Assembly: GCA_004335635.1 (NCBI GenBank)
Contig: QAXH01006687.1
Location: forward strand, 1 to 39,348
Reading direction: 5' to 3'
Origin: Chloromonas sp. AAM2
Lineage: Eukaryota > Chlorophyta > Chlorophyceae > Chlamydomonadales > Chlamydomonadaceae
DNA: 39,348 nt
Part shown: one piece after another, positions 29,427-39,315 of the stretch
Layout: each line of letters starts with the position of its first letter
Numbering within the stretch: the first letter of the stretch is position 1
Notes under the pieces: model-generated
The model's database searches: none
Told to the model about the DNA's origin: nothing
The model's input: only the letters and a program-made list of their open reading frames with translations
Program-made: the position numbers and the translations under genes

Positions 29427-32400
29427 TTGCCTTCACTTTATCAGCACGTCGGCATTGCTACACCTAGCGACTGCGTCGGTCGCGCTGGTCAAAGGCAGTT
29501 CAACGCTTGTTCATCATTGTCTCACGTTGACGTTAGACATGAAACCCTGTCGCCCAATCATCGCATCTGGAGGACCAAAACACAACAACCTCCTGCAGTT
29601 CAGGCCACATGTGTCAGTCGCCCTCTCCCCTGTCAGGTATTGCGTGTTTGCTCCCCCAGAAAACGCGGGACGTTTCTGCTCAGGCCTCACCATGAGACCA
29701 TTCAAAGTGCCTGCAGGCTTGTTAATGGTCCATCCGCGAGGACTGACTGGCGGAGCAGGCATCTGTTAGCTTGCACTAACAATGACCCAGGGGCCCGGAC
29801 TCGCACAAGCACCCCCTCAACAGATGCTGCCCAACCCAATGGGGCAGGCGACAAGCCAGCACCATCATCCAACAACCAGGAGGATGCATCTGGAGCACAG
29901 CCAACAGATAAGCCAGCTAGCAGCAAATCCATCCCTGCTGTGCCTCCCCCTCGCCCTCAACCTACCTTTCCTCGGCCTTCATCTGGGGGGGGTGCTGGTG
30001 CAATGGCATCTGTGGACCCCGATTCACTGCCCGATGGTTTCAAGGGCAGGCGCCTGTGGTGCTTTGTGGGCATTGTAGCAGCGTAAGTGCAGCACTCAAG
30101 TCAGCGGAAGTGGTCCAAATGTGCATGTAGCACTCGCCATTTTTGACTGCCTGCATGACCTGGCTTCCCACGATTGTGGTGTCACTTGACACGGCTAACA
30201 TGAGCAAACATCAAGCAACCGAGTTGGGGACTGCGTGTGTTTCAGGAAACTGTTGCGTGTTGATCAGTGCCATCTTGTCGTCAGGCTGCACCTGTTTCTG
30301 TAGTAAGACTACGGCAACAGCACCTGGCTTGTTACTGCTGGATGTTGCTGCGTTCATTGTTTATTGGCTTCTGTTGTGCTAGTGACACTTCATTTTTGAA
30401 AACTGTTGATATCCAACCGGAAGGACTTCTCAGTACAGAACGAACATGCAATACCTTTCACTGAAACATGCCACGCATGGCAACCAGTATAGTGCATGAG
30501 CGTGACATTGCAAGACGGCCTAACCCACCTCATCACATGTGTGCAGATACATGGGTCTGTACTTCACCCGCGGTACGCTCACCTACTGTGCACCTTCCAT
30601 GGTGGCAGACCCAGCTATGAACATGACCCTTCAGGATATTGGCGCCATGACCTCAGCCTTTCCCTTCGCTTATGGAGTCAGCAAGTAAGGGGGCGAGTGG
30701 CTTTGTGTTGATGGAATTGAACACAGCAGTGAGAGAAAGGCAGTCTTTAGCATTGGTTTGGTCTTGTAGTTGCCCTTTGTCAAGAAGTCCAACCTTTGCC
30801 TAACATTGTGCTGCTGATAGCACTAGTAGACTTGGGTGTGATCACCAACATCCCTCCAGTGGTGCACAGAAGGTTGCCTTGCACTGCCTGGCACTGTCAG
30901 TAACCCCGAGTCGTCAGGGTACCAAACTGGCTAGTTTTGGCTTTCCCCGGTACAAACATGCAGTTGTCTTGTCTGAGCATGCTCTCTTCAAGCATGCCTT
31001 GTAGGTTCATTGGAGGCGTCATGGGCGCCAAGGTCTCCCCCACCCTGATGCTTGTGGGCGGGCTGGCGGTGACTGCCGTGCTCAACCTGTGCACCACGGC
31101 CCCGGGCATTGGTGTGGTGGGGATCACGGCGCTGTGGGCAGCCAACGGCTGCATGCAGGTGGGAAACGGCTGCATGCAGGTTGCATGCAGGTGGGAAACG
31201 GCTGCATGCAGGTGGGAAATTCTTAAAGAGAATGTGCGTGTGCAAACACCAAGTCGTGCAACCTAAAGCAGCCACATTGTGCACAGGTAATGGGATCAAC
31301 TAGTTTGAGATCACATGATTGGAAACTGACGGAATGGGAACGTAACGTAATGAGATGTAACGACCCACCACCAATTTGTCATGTTTGTGGGCCTTGTTCC
31401 TGGCAGCTGGCAGCATCGACTGTCACGTTCTAGGGTAATGAATGAGGACAGTGCTCACTTGCCCTGTGCGTGCCAGGTTTGCTTGCTTTGCTGATATGGA
31501 ACCATGGCATGCCGCCCCCAGCTCCAGCTCTGGCATTCTGCCATGTAAGGAAATCTAACGCCAGAAGGCAAAACAAGGGGCTCCAGTGTGTGGTTTTGGT
31601 TACGTAAGCCAATGAAGTGTCTTTTCAGGGCCTGGCTCATCCTGTGTGCCAATCGGCTATTTATCACCCCTTGTGCCTTGCTTGTCCTCATGCCTGCGAC
31701 TCGCTTGTCGTCATGCCTGCGACCTGCTTGTCGTCGTGCCTGCGACCTGCTTGTTATCACGGGCACCCTTGCATTGCAGGGTATTGGTGCGCCTGCCTCG
31801 GCCGCCCTCTTGACCCGCTGGTTTGCCAGTCGCGAGCGGGGCACGTACTGGGGCATGTGGAACAGTGGGGCAAACATTGGCGGTTTCTTGACACCCCTGG
31901 TTGTGGGTGAGTGCGCTCACCTAGAGAAGCATGTCACTGATTTGTTCAACTGCTCTGTAAGACAAACTTTTCTATCTGCTTTTTCTCCAAGCGCAGGAGG
32001 CAAAGCATCACATGGGTTGTTTGTGCTCTTCCTGACATCTCATTTTGTGGTTGTGGGCCGTTTTGCTGCGTCCAACCCCTGCCTTGTCTGCCTACCTCTG
32101 CTCACAGGGTCTGTCGCCAAGCAGTTTGGGTGGCGATACGGTATGGCCATTCCGGCATTGGCTGCCCTGGTCGTGGCAGCAATCACATCCAGAGCAATCA
32201 AGTGCGTGACACATTACGTCTCTATTCAGTGACCAAACCTGGTACTTTTCAGCTTGGCCAGTAAGGTGTATATCTTTAAGCTGGTCTAAAGAAGCTGTAC
32301 GTTCGACAAGGTTTGATACTTGTGTTTGCTGCACATGTGACTGCATCCGCCCCCATTGCTCTGAAGGCAGGTTACAGACGTTGGCTTCAGTTCTCATGGC

Positions 32401-35400
32401 ATGAATTGTGTGGCTGGCGTGCGCCCCGCAGGGACAGCCCTGCGGCTGCCGGTTACGGGGGGCGGGAGGAGGGGGAAGCGGCAGCGGCCACACCAGCCAA
32501 GCCTGAACCTGCCAAGTCTCAAGTGTGGGCGGCGCTGAAGCAGGTGAAGACAAGCAGGCTGTGCTGGCCATGTTGTTTTAGCAAAGCTACGTCTCTGGAA
32601 TCTGGGCTCAGTTTGTTCCTGAAAAGACCTCAGATGCGGCAGGAGGATGGGAACTGGTGGATGAATTTCTTGCAGCTCCATCAACACTTGACATTTATTC
32701 GCTCTCCTTTCTGGAACACCGTTGCATGAACCTGGGTTGGGCAGGCCCTGCTTGACTCCAGTGAAGGTGCGGTTCTGACGTCAAGCCAATGTTATTCCAA
32801 GTTCCTTGGCAATCAAATTCTCACCTGGAAGGCATACCCATGTAGCCGTGTGGCTTGGAGCACTGGAGCACAGTCGAGCCATTGTTCAGCCATTGTTAGC
32901 CATTGGTCGCCCCATGCATCCTGCTACTACTTTCCCCAACATGCCGTGCATGGCTACAGCTGATCAGCTCGGCTTCCCAACCGACTTGCTCGTGAGCTCT
33001 ACATTGGGTTTCGGTAAGCAAACCTACCATTACGTTTGTTTTTGAGTTCCTGCTGCCTGACATCTGGTACCCTGCTGCCGTGTGTTTTCAGGTGCTGGTT
33101 AATCCCGGCATCTGGCTCCTGGCTTTCACCTACTTCTTCGTGTATGTCGTACGCCAGGTGTGAAACAATCGGCAGAGCTATAACACCAGGAGTGCGTCAG
33201 GGCCATGTGGAATGAATGCCATGCACAGCAGTGCACTGGACTCAATGTGGGATTGGAATAATTAGACGCCAAATATGCGCGCGCTGAGAGTTTGCTAGGA
33301 GACCATACAAGCAACAAACGATAAACAATCAGTCGCTAATTTGTTCGCCACACAGCTGTTGCACAGTTTGATACTCTGGTTCCTGTGTTACTGTTCTCCA
33401 GGGCTCCACCTCCTGGCTAGGGCTCTATGGTCGCACGTACCGTGCTTTAGGATTATACCTCGTGCACATGGCGATGCTGGCTGCTGGTTGCCTGGGTGTG
33501 GCCAGGTGGTGCAAGGCTATCCATCATGACCATGAGATGAAACTGTGTTTGCTCTTCAGGGTGCCACCTCCTGGCTCGTATTCTATCTGATGGCGACTAA
33601 GGGAGCAGCGGACCCCGCAGCCGCAGCACGCGCGGTGTCGGGGCTGGAGCTTGGTGGCCTGGTGAGCGGCCCACTTGTTCCCTGTCAGTTGATTGGTCTG
33701 TGTTGATTCAACAGACATGTACGTTTGGACCGAACACCTACTGGCTATCTTAATAATGAATGGAGCTGACTTTATCAGGCTCGGAACTGGGCGGGCTGGT
33801 GAGGAACTGTCCCCCTCGTGAAACTCAGAGTGACGTAGGCTTGAGTTGATGGTTTTGAATCACGTGGCAACCTGCGCCAATGACAGTTGTTTTACTCGGC
33901 GTGATTGGCAGTTGTGGGATGACCATCTTTGCCCGGGCGTTTGGCGCTTACTCATTAGCCCTTCTAGCCAATGCTTTGTGCCTTAGATTTGTCTGACGGG
34001 CGTGTTCTGGAGGGTTGTTGTTTACGTGCACATGCACGCGCTTGCCGTGGATGTTCTGTCATCATGCCATGCCATGCACATGGGGCGCCGGTCACACATC
34101 ATGTCATGCGCATGGGGTGCCGGTCACACATCATGCCATGCACATGGTGCCGGTCACACCCTCGCGTGCGTCGTTCATGTGCATGTGTGCAGCTGGGTGG
34201 CAGCCTGGCGGGTATCCTGTCGGACGTGATGATTCGGTCGGCCAAGAGCGAGTCCGCCGGCCACGTGGGCAGACGAGTGAAGATCGTCATGGTGAGTGCA
34301 TGCACCGGTATGATGGCAGCAGGGCGACCAGGGCCACACAGCCCATCAGCATGGGGTTCGTCGAGGTAGTCCCATAGCTGGCGATGGATTTTGGTATTGC
34401 CCAACAGCAGCAAAGGCTGTATCATTTCGGATGTGCTTTGGGGGTCGGCGCACTAGGCTGTGCAGAAACTCAAACAAAAAGCTCTGATTGGAGTGCCTGT
34501 ACTTGCATAATTGCATCCTGCTCCTTCTGACTGCGATTTGACATGGCTCACTGCCTCACCGCAGGGGTACCTTCTCGCCACCTTCGGAGTGCTGGCGGCT
34601 CTCAGGGCGGTGCCTGCTGAGGCAAAGTGGGTGGCATGACTTGCATAACCCCTAACTACCAGGCTGTCATCCGATGGCTTGTGACGGTTTAGAGTGCAAC
34701 AGGACATGTCTGAGGATTGTACAAAAGGGTCATAGCATACCACACACTGCCACGCACTATCAAGCACAGTGCAACAAGGACTTATTACTAGCTTCAATGC
34801 GAAACTTTGGGAACAACAACAATTGCTTGCTAGAGGCTGCCACTGCGGAGTTGCGATCGCTTGCTGCTCGGGCTCATGCTCACGAGTTCTCTATGCAATG
34901 AATGTACGCACCTTCCTCAGCTCATGACCTGAGCCGAGTCAGGACAACCTGATCACAAGTCAGTTGTGGGGGGCCGGTGTCCCTGCCCGTGACTTGCATC
35001 CCACACGTGCACGCCTCACAGGCTGCTCCAGTGGCTGACCATTGGCGCCCTGGGCTTCTGCATCTACGGGCCCCAGATGCTGATAGGGCTCTGCGGAGCA
35101 GAGCTGGTGGAGAAACCAGCTGTGGGAGCCTCCCAGGTCAGTGCCAAACACAAACAAGGCCGCCAGGTCTGTGCCAAACATCACCATGTGTGTTACTCTG
35201 CCAGTTGCGATTACTGTAAGTTTGAATGAGGTGAGGCTGGAAATCCAGCTTTGGCCACATACCTCGGGTAGTGCCAGACACCCCCTGCACCTGTGGCCTA
35301 TCAACAGACGCGGCACATCCGCCAACTGTTACCCAGGCACCCAGGCACCCCTTCAGAACAGAAACAGTTCCTTTTTGCCACGTAATCACATCGCGTAATC

Positions 35401-36154
35401 GTACCCACATCACTCACTTAATAAGGTAGGGCTTGCTTGTCCCTATATTTATCAACGAGCATCCTGCCATTGGATTATCTAACAAACAACTGACGGGCGC
35501 CCTGCATGTGACAGGACACTCCGCCCAGTTGTTTCCACTCTACTACCACCTAAACCTCCAGGTTATGTTTCTCATCCTGTGCCTTTTCTAAGCTGCTCTC
35601 CATCAACTGCTCTGTTGCTGCAGGGGCTGCTTGGGCTCATCTCTTACATGGGCGCCGCCAACGCAGGCATCCCACTCAGTTGGATTGTCACAAAGTGAGC
35701 GGAGTGATTGAGTGGGCCCTCATTCAAATTTCTCATGTGTGTGGTTCTGAGTGAACTTGACACCTGGCGTTTTGTGCAAAGGTCCTGTCCCATCTCAGTA
35801 CGTGCGTGCTTGTGCTCTGCAGTTGAACACATGATTGTGCGCAGGTGCTGCGTCTCATCAATGTTCAGCCATACTTTAGCGCATGACTTGTTGACAAATT
35901 ATGTTCATCCAGGCACAGGTCCATGTTCATCCCACCCCCATGCTGTTCCCATCAGCCGTACACTTTCAAAGAGTTTGCCAATGTGTTTTGACACGAAGCA
36001 TTGGCACGTGTCGTGCTTGTGACGTTTGTGCAGGTACGGTTGGGACGGTTACTTCACAGCCATGGGCGGTTCAGTAGCCATTGCGCTGTGCCTGCTGCTC
36101 CCACTAGCCAACGCCAAGAGCCAACTGCAGCTGCGAGCAGCCGGAGCGCACTGA
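29427..36154 (+). CDS. UhpC-type organophosphate:phosphate antiporter (MFS)
   Basis: Thirteen exons: (29427 or 30003)-30082, 30547-30684, 31005-31158, 31780-31906, 32108-32201, 32432-32543, 33092-33157, 33560-33661, 34193-34291, 34565-34626, 35022-35136, 35624-35694 and 36034-36154. All are GT-AG with matching phases. From Met30003 the protein is 446 aa, typical for the family; from ATG 29427 it is 638 aa. Motifs: TSAFPFAYGVSKFIGGVMG, LLTRWFASRERGTYWGMWNS, FGWRYGMAIP, TSWLVFYLM, SGLELGGLLGGSLAGILSD and YGPQMLIGLCGAEL. The last two closely resemble UhpC and hexose-phosphate carriers rather than plant G3P permeases. About 12 membrane helices are expected, with an Ala/Pro/Glu-rich central loop (exon 6). 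The extra 192 residues are Ser/Arg/Thr/Pro-rich and acid-poor at first, fitting a plastid transit peptide, then low-complexity Pro/Ser. Substrate (glucose-6-phosphate or another sugar phosphate) is inferred only. Confidence 0.92.
31145..31216 (+). repeat. Tandemly repeated splice donor of transporter exon 3
   Basis: The exon 3 end ACGGCTGCATGCAG|GTGGGAA is followed by partial copies, so CAG|GT occurs after 31158, 31179, 31190 and 31211. The first is used in the conserved protein model. Using the second would add seven residues (VGNGCMQ) in frame; the other two shift frame. Confidence 0.9.
31448..31513. repeat. 66 bp dispersed duplication, copy 2
   Basis: This is the second copy of the 29089-29154 sequence, with two substitutions, in the transporter intron after exon 3. 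Flanking sequence differs from copy 1 on both sides. Confidence 0.92.
31688..31756. repeat. Three 23 bp tandem units before transporter exon 4
   Basis: Units at 31688, 31711 and 31734 (TCATGCCTGCGACCTGCTTG-type) end 23 bases before the exon 4 acceptor at 31779. They may affect polypyrimidine tract or branch-point choice, but nothing shows that they do. Confidence 0.88.
33402..33505 (+). pseudogene. Decayed duplicate of transporter exon 8 (5' part)
   Basis: TCTCCAG followed by GGCTCCACCTCCTGGCTAGG resembles the true exon 8 start at 33560 (CTTCAG, then GGTGCCACCTCCTGGCTCGT). It reads GSTSWLGLYG where exon 8 reads GATSWLVFYL. Downstream similarity fades, and no donor gives an exon length that keeps frame, so it is probably a dead exon copy. 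Confidence 0.55.
33776..33803 (+). pseudogene. Possible duplicate of transporter exon 8 (3' end)
   Basis: CAGGCTCGGAACTGGGCGGG then CTGGTGAGG resembles the exon 8 end at 33638-33668 (GGCTGGAGCTTGGTGGCCTG then GTGAGC), reading SELGGL against LELGGL, including the donor. It is not needed in the protein, which already joins GLELGGL to LGGSLAG across the true introns. Confidence 0.4.
34061..34159. repeat. Three imperfect 30-37 bp tandem units
   Basis: Units starting at 34061, 34098 and 34130 share ATCATG, CATGGGG or CATGG, and TGCCGGTCACAC. They lie in the transporter intron just before exon 9 (acceptor at 34192). Confidence 0.88.
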
Positions 36155-36622
36155 CAACGCACCTGACGTCCTCGCATCAGACTGCGCTGTCGGTGTACAC
36201 CTTATCGTATTTCTTAACTATCCGTTTCATGGCAGGCAATGACCCTGAACGCAGCGTTGACCTGGGTTGCATTGCTAATCAGCGGCTTTGATTCCAATGG
36301 TCTGAATCTGAGGCGCTGTATTTCATATGGATATATTTCGTGTGGACAACATTTGTATCTTCGCACAAATCCAGCTGCTCGCATTGGCTGTGTATAGAGT
36401 TTGATATATGATTTGGTTTTCTGTTGGTGCCGCTGTACGCTGTGAATACAAGCCAGGGCGTCAGCGTCCGCTCTCTGATGTACGGCACCAGTGGCCCATG
36501 GCACTGCGATGCCGTCTGCTACTCGGTCGTCACGTTTGTTGTTTGAACTTCTGAGGCTCCGCCATTGACGACATTGAACTCCGCTGCTGTCTTTTTTACG
36601 GACGTAGTATTGAGAACTCAAT

Positions 36623-36735
36623 CAAAAAAAGAAGTTTGCCAGTTCTGGGACAACTTGATAGGTTCATATGGTGACTGTTTGATGTATTGCCTGATTGGAC
36701 TAATTGTCCCAGAACTGGCAAGCATCTTTTTTTCT
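36623..36735. mobile_element. Complete short inverted-repeat element (about 113 bp)
   Basis: The left end AAAAAAAGAAGTTTGCCAGT with TCTGGGACAA pairs with the right end (TTGTCCCAGAACTGGCAAGC, then ATCTTTTTTT). The interior, about 50 bp, encodes nothing. The sequence would form a long hairpin. This is MITE-like. A CAAT word flanks both sides but a target-site duplication is not certain. Confidence 0.85.
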
Positions 36736-36972
36736 GACAATGTTGTTCATTGCTACTGAAAAGCTGAAACTGCTCGTGTTTGTTTGAGGTCTCTCTTGCA
36801 GTCCACAACCAAATCAAGAACAGGTGAGTGCACGAGAAATCAGAGTAGACCAAATGGGACAGGGCAAGGTCTTGATCTTGAATGCCGACTAAGGGTTCGA
36901 ATTCTGAGAGAGTACTACGAATAGATTTCCAAGCACATATGCGCACACTGCCTCCGCTGTTGAACGTTTGCA

Positions 36973-37176
36973 TTGACATTAGTCATGTCAGCACATGCTC
37001 GCACAGTTACCAAATCAGATATGCTCTTTGCAGCCCACCGCCTCATGCTGGTGCTGGTGCTGCTGCTGCTCATCTATGCCCTTGTTCATCGTTTACTCAC
37101 CTCCACCAGCGCCAGGTCGAGGTTTGACCCCTTTGAGGCCCTGCAGTTCTTTGCACGCCTGGATACTGCTAAGTAA
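36973..37176 (+). other. Small frame with one membrane segment
   Basis: A 67-codon frame contains HRLMLVLVLLLLIYALVHRL, a clear transmembrane segment, then SARSRFDPFEALQFFARLDT. The layout of helix then FDPFEAL recalls the N-terminus of Sec63/ERdj-type J proteins, but no J domain (HPD) is found downstream. A TTTGCAG acceptor-like site lies near 37027. It may be an exon, a small protein or chance. Confidence 0.25.
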
Positions 37177-37281
37177 ACATGGGTATTATGATGCATCCAC
37201 CAAGGGGTAGGCAATTCATTAAAGTGTGCCACGGGTTTGCGCTGTCAAACTATTATACACATGCTCTACAGAACTGTGTAC

Positions 37282-37431
37282 CAAAAAAAGAGAAGTTTGC
37301 CAGTTCTGGGACAGTTTGTGTGGATAGTTTGTGTGGACATACTCCTGAAAAAATACAGTCCCACAGACAACTGACAGCCTCACGGAGCCAGTCCCAAAAC
37401 TGTCCCAGAACTGGCAAACTTCTTTTTTTTG
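37282..37431. mobile_element. Complete short inverted-repeat element (about 150 bp)
   Basis: The left end AGAGAAGTTTGCCAGTTCTG with GGACAGTTT and the right end AAAACTGTCCCAGAACTGGC with AAACTTCTTTTTTTT are near-perfect inverted copies of about 30 bp. The interior differs from the 36623 element, so only the ends are shared. It is non-coding. Confidence 0.88.
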
Positions 37432-37724
37432 CACCCCTCCAGATCAGCAAGCACTCATCAGCAGTTCCTCAGGCATTCATTTCAATCGTAGTTTGAATGA
37501 TGCAAAAAAAGATGCACTCACACAGGAGCCTTGCTTGTGACCTCCCTATCCTTAATCCCGGTGTGCAACCCAAGCAGCCACACGCACGCATATAGTAAAA
37601 CAAACACGCTCACACATGCAGGCCCAGAAGTCTCTACTGTACACATCAGTTCAGCCCCTTGCTTTCTGGCCGCATCCATTCCTGCCTGCACTCTCCGCCA
37701 CCTTCAATTCCCACTTCAATTCCA

Positions 37725-38153
37725 CTGTAGGGGTCTCAGATTGATTTTGCAAACCTCACCGAATCCTATGAAATTCGGAACTTAGGGTTATATGGCTATA
37801 TGATGACGAACTGCATACTCAGAAACCGTTTCTCATACAGTTTTGGTAACCGACTTACCGTTTCTTGGTACAATGGGTCACACATGCATGTTGTCTGCCA
37901 CTGGACATACAGTTATCAAACATCTGTGCTTGACAGCTCCCGAAGCGGTGGCCTGTCCGGCCCGGTCGGGCACTTTCATGTTTTTGGCTCAGCGCCATCC
38001 CTGTCAGAAAAAAAACTGCCGATAGGCCGACCCTCACCACAGCTTCAAACAATCTCGGTATGCAGAAGTTGCTATTGTACCTTCTTCTAGCCATGCATGA
38101 ACCTGTTGAGGGGAGTGAAGAAAGTTGAATTTCAACCTGAGACCCCTACACTG
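37725..38153. mobile_element. Second inverted-repeat element (about 430 bp)
   Basis: CACTGTAGGGGTCTCAG at about 37724-37740 and CTGAGACCCCTACACTG at about 38138-38154 are inverted copies with one mismatch, and similarity continues inward (ATTGATTTT against GTTGAAATT). The trinucleotide ACT flanks both GTAGGGG ends and may be a target-site duplication. The interior has no meaningful ORF. It is unlike the AAGTTTGCC family. Confidence 0.7.
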
Positions 38154-38208
38154 TTTTGATGCCTTCAGTTCCATCGTCCTGCTTGAATTTTGATACAAGT
38201 GCATGAGA

Positions 38209-38243
38209 CAAAAACAAAGAAGTTTGTCAGTTCTGGGACTATT
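38209..38243. mobile_element. Solo copy of the AAGTTTGCCAGTTCTGGGAC end
   Basis: AAAAACAAAGAAGTTTGTCA then GTTCTGGGACTATT is a slightly diverged end of the short element family, without a partner nearby. Confidence 0.7.
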
Positions 38244-38549
38244 GTTGTGTCAGCCCTGCAGCCGCATGCAATCGAGGATAGTGCTGCACCACGAGTGCCT
38301 GTGTGCACAAACAATCCGCAAGGAGGCACTCATACCGCCACACATGCTGGGTCAGCCACTCGTTGCAGCCTTACCAGCTCAAGGTGACAGCAAGGACAAG
38401 TATAGCTATCACTCAAGTGCAGAGTAGTGACCACTGCACCGCTTTCACACCAACAATGCGACTTTCCTCACGTGACAGCTCTCATGGAGCAGTCCGACAG
38501 ACAAACGTGATGCATACGACTGTACTTCCCACCTCCCTCTGCGATTGAC

Positions 38550-39259
38550 TCATGATGATGGTTGCTCTGGCTGCTGCTGCAGCACTGTCACATTGCCTGC
38601 CTGCCTGTCGTTCTCAACCTCTTGCAGCCAGACAGCCAGCTCATCCCGCGACATATGAACCTGCACACACACATGTGCAGCAACAGTTGAAACATCACTA
38701 TAACGGGCGGTTCGTCAAACGTGGCAGGACAACAGAGCCGGCTGGCACCCCAGGCGTCTGGGTTAGCTAGCGTGAGACGTATCATGTGCAACGCGTGGTG
38801 ACATTCAAATCACTCTAATGTTACGTCCAATCCTTTCCCTAGTCTTACCCAGCCACCACGTCACTCTGACCCTGTCTAGCCCTGTGTATCTCTGTCTAGC
38901 CCTGTCTAGCCCTGCATGCCTGGCCCACCCTTAACACTTCATTGAGTGAAAGCACCGTGCCTGGCCCTGGTCTTAATCAGACCACAGCTGCCAATAGCCC
39001 TGCCTAGCCCTGTGGAAGCACCACACGTGGCCCACTCTTTACCAATAGCCCTGCCTAGCCCTGTGGAAGCACCACACGTGGCCCACTCTTTACCAATAGC
39101 CCTGCCCAGCCCTGTGGAAGCACCACACGTGGCCCACTCTTTACCACGTGCACGCTCGCGTCGCACCTGGTTCACGACAATGTCGCAATCCGGTGCCATG
39201 GGGGACGCTGCTGGGCTAGCGGGCTCCAGGCCGCTTGCCGGACGTGTCGCAGACAGGTA
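38550..39259 (-). CDS. Two terminal exons of an unrecognised gene (possibly partial)
   Basis: The minus strand reads an exon at 39259-39167 (after a GCGCAG acceptor, ending ATTGTCGTGAACCAG|GTGCGA) and a last exon at 38660-38550 (after TGTGTGCAG, ending TCATCATGA). The phase-0 join gives CDIVVNQ|VHMSRDELAVWLQ, then EVENDRQAGNVTVLQQQPEQ and PSS-stop. The C-terminus is acidic, then Gln/Pro-rich and looks like a helix plus tail. Met39199 could start translation, giving about 47 aa, but the open acceptor at 39260 suggests more exons beyond the window. I do not recognise the family. The 506 bp intron holds a 51 bp tandem repeat. Confidence 0.5.
38991..39143. repeat. Three 51 bp tandem units
   Basis: Units at 38991, 39042 and 39093 are nearly identical (one T/C difference, CTGCCTAGCC against CTGCCCAGCC). 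Related CTGTCTAGCC runs extend to about 38870. Being a multiple of three, the array is open on the minus strand in frame with the upstream exon as a 17-residue unit (KEWATCGASTGLGRAIG). Confidence 0.95.
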
Positions 39260-39312
39260 CTGCGCACGGCAACAGATGCGAGCACACCAGACACGTGTGC
39301 ATAACCGTATAG

Positions 39313-39315
<3 letters not shown>

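Noticed and set aside
29427..36154. Plant-type glycerol-3-phosphate permease
   Set aside because: The SGLELGGLLG and YGPQMLIG motifs and the RERGTYWGMWN loop fit UhpC-type carriers better than plant G3Pp proteins; a phylogeny would decide.
36973..37176. Sec63/ERdj2 N-terminus
   Set aside because: No HPD-bearing J domain or later Sec63 exons appear in the remaining 2.1 kb.
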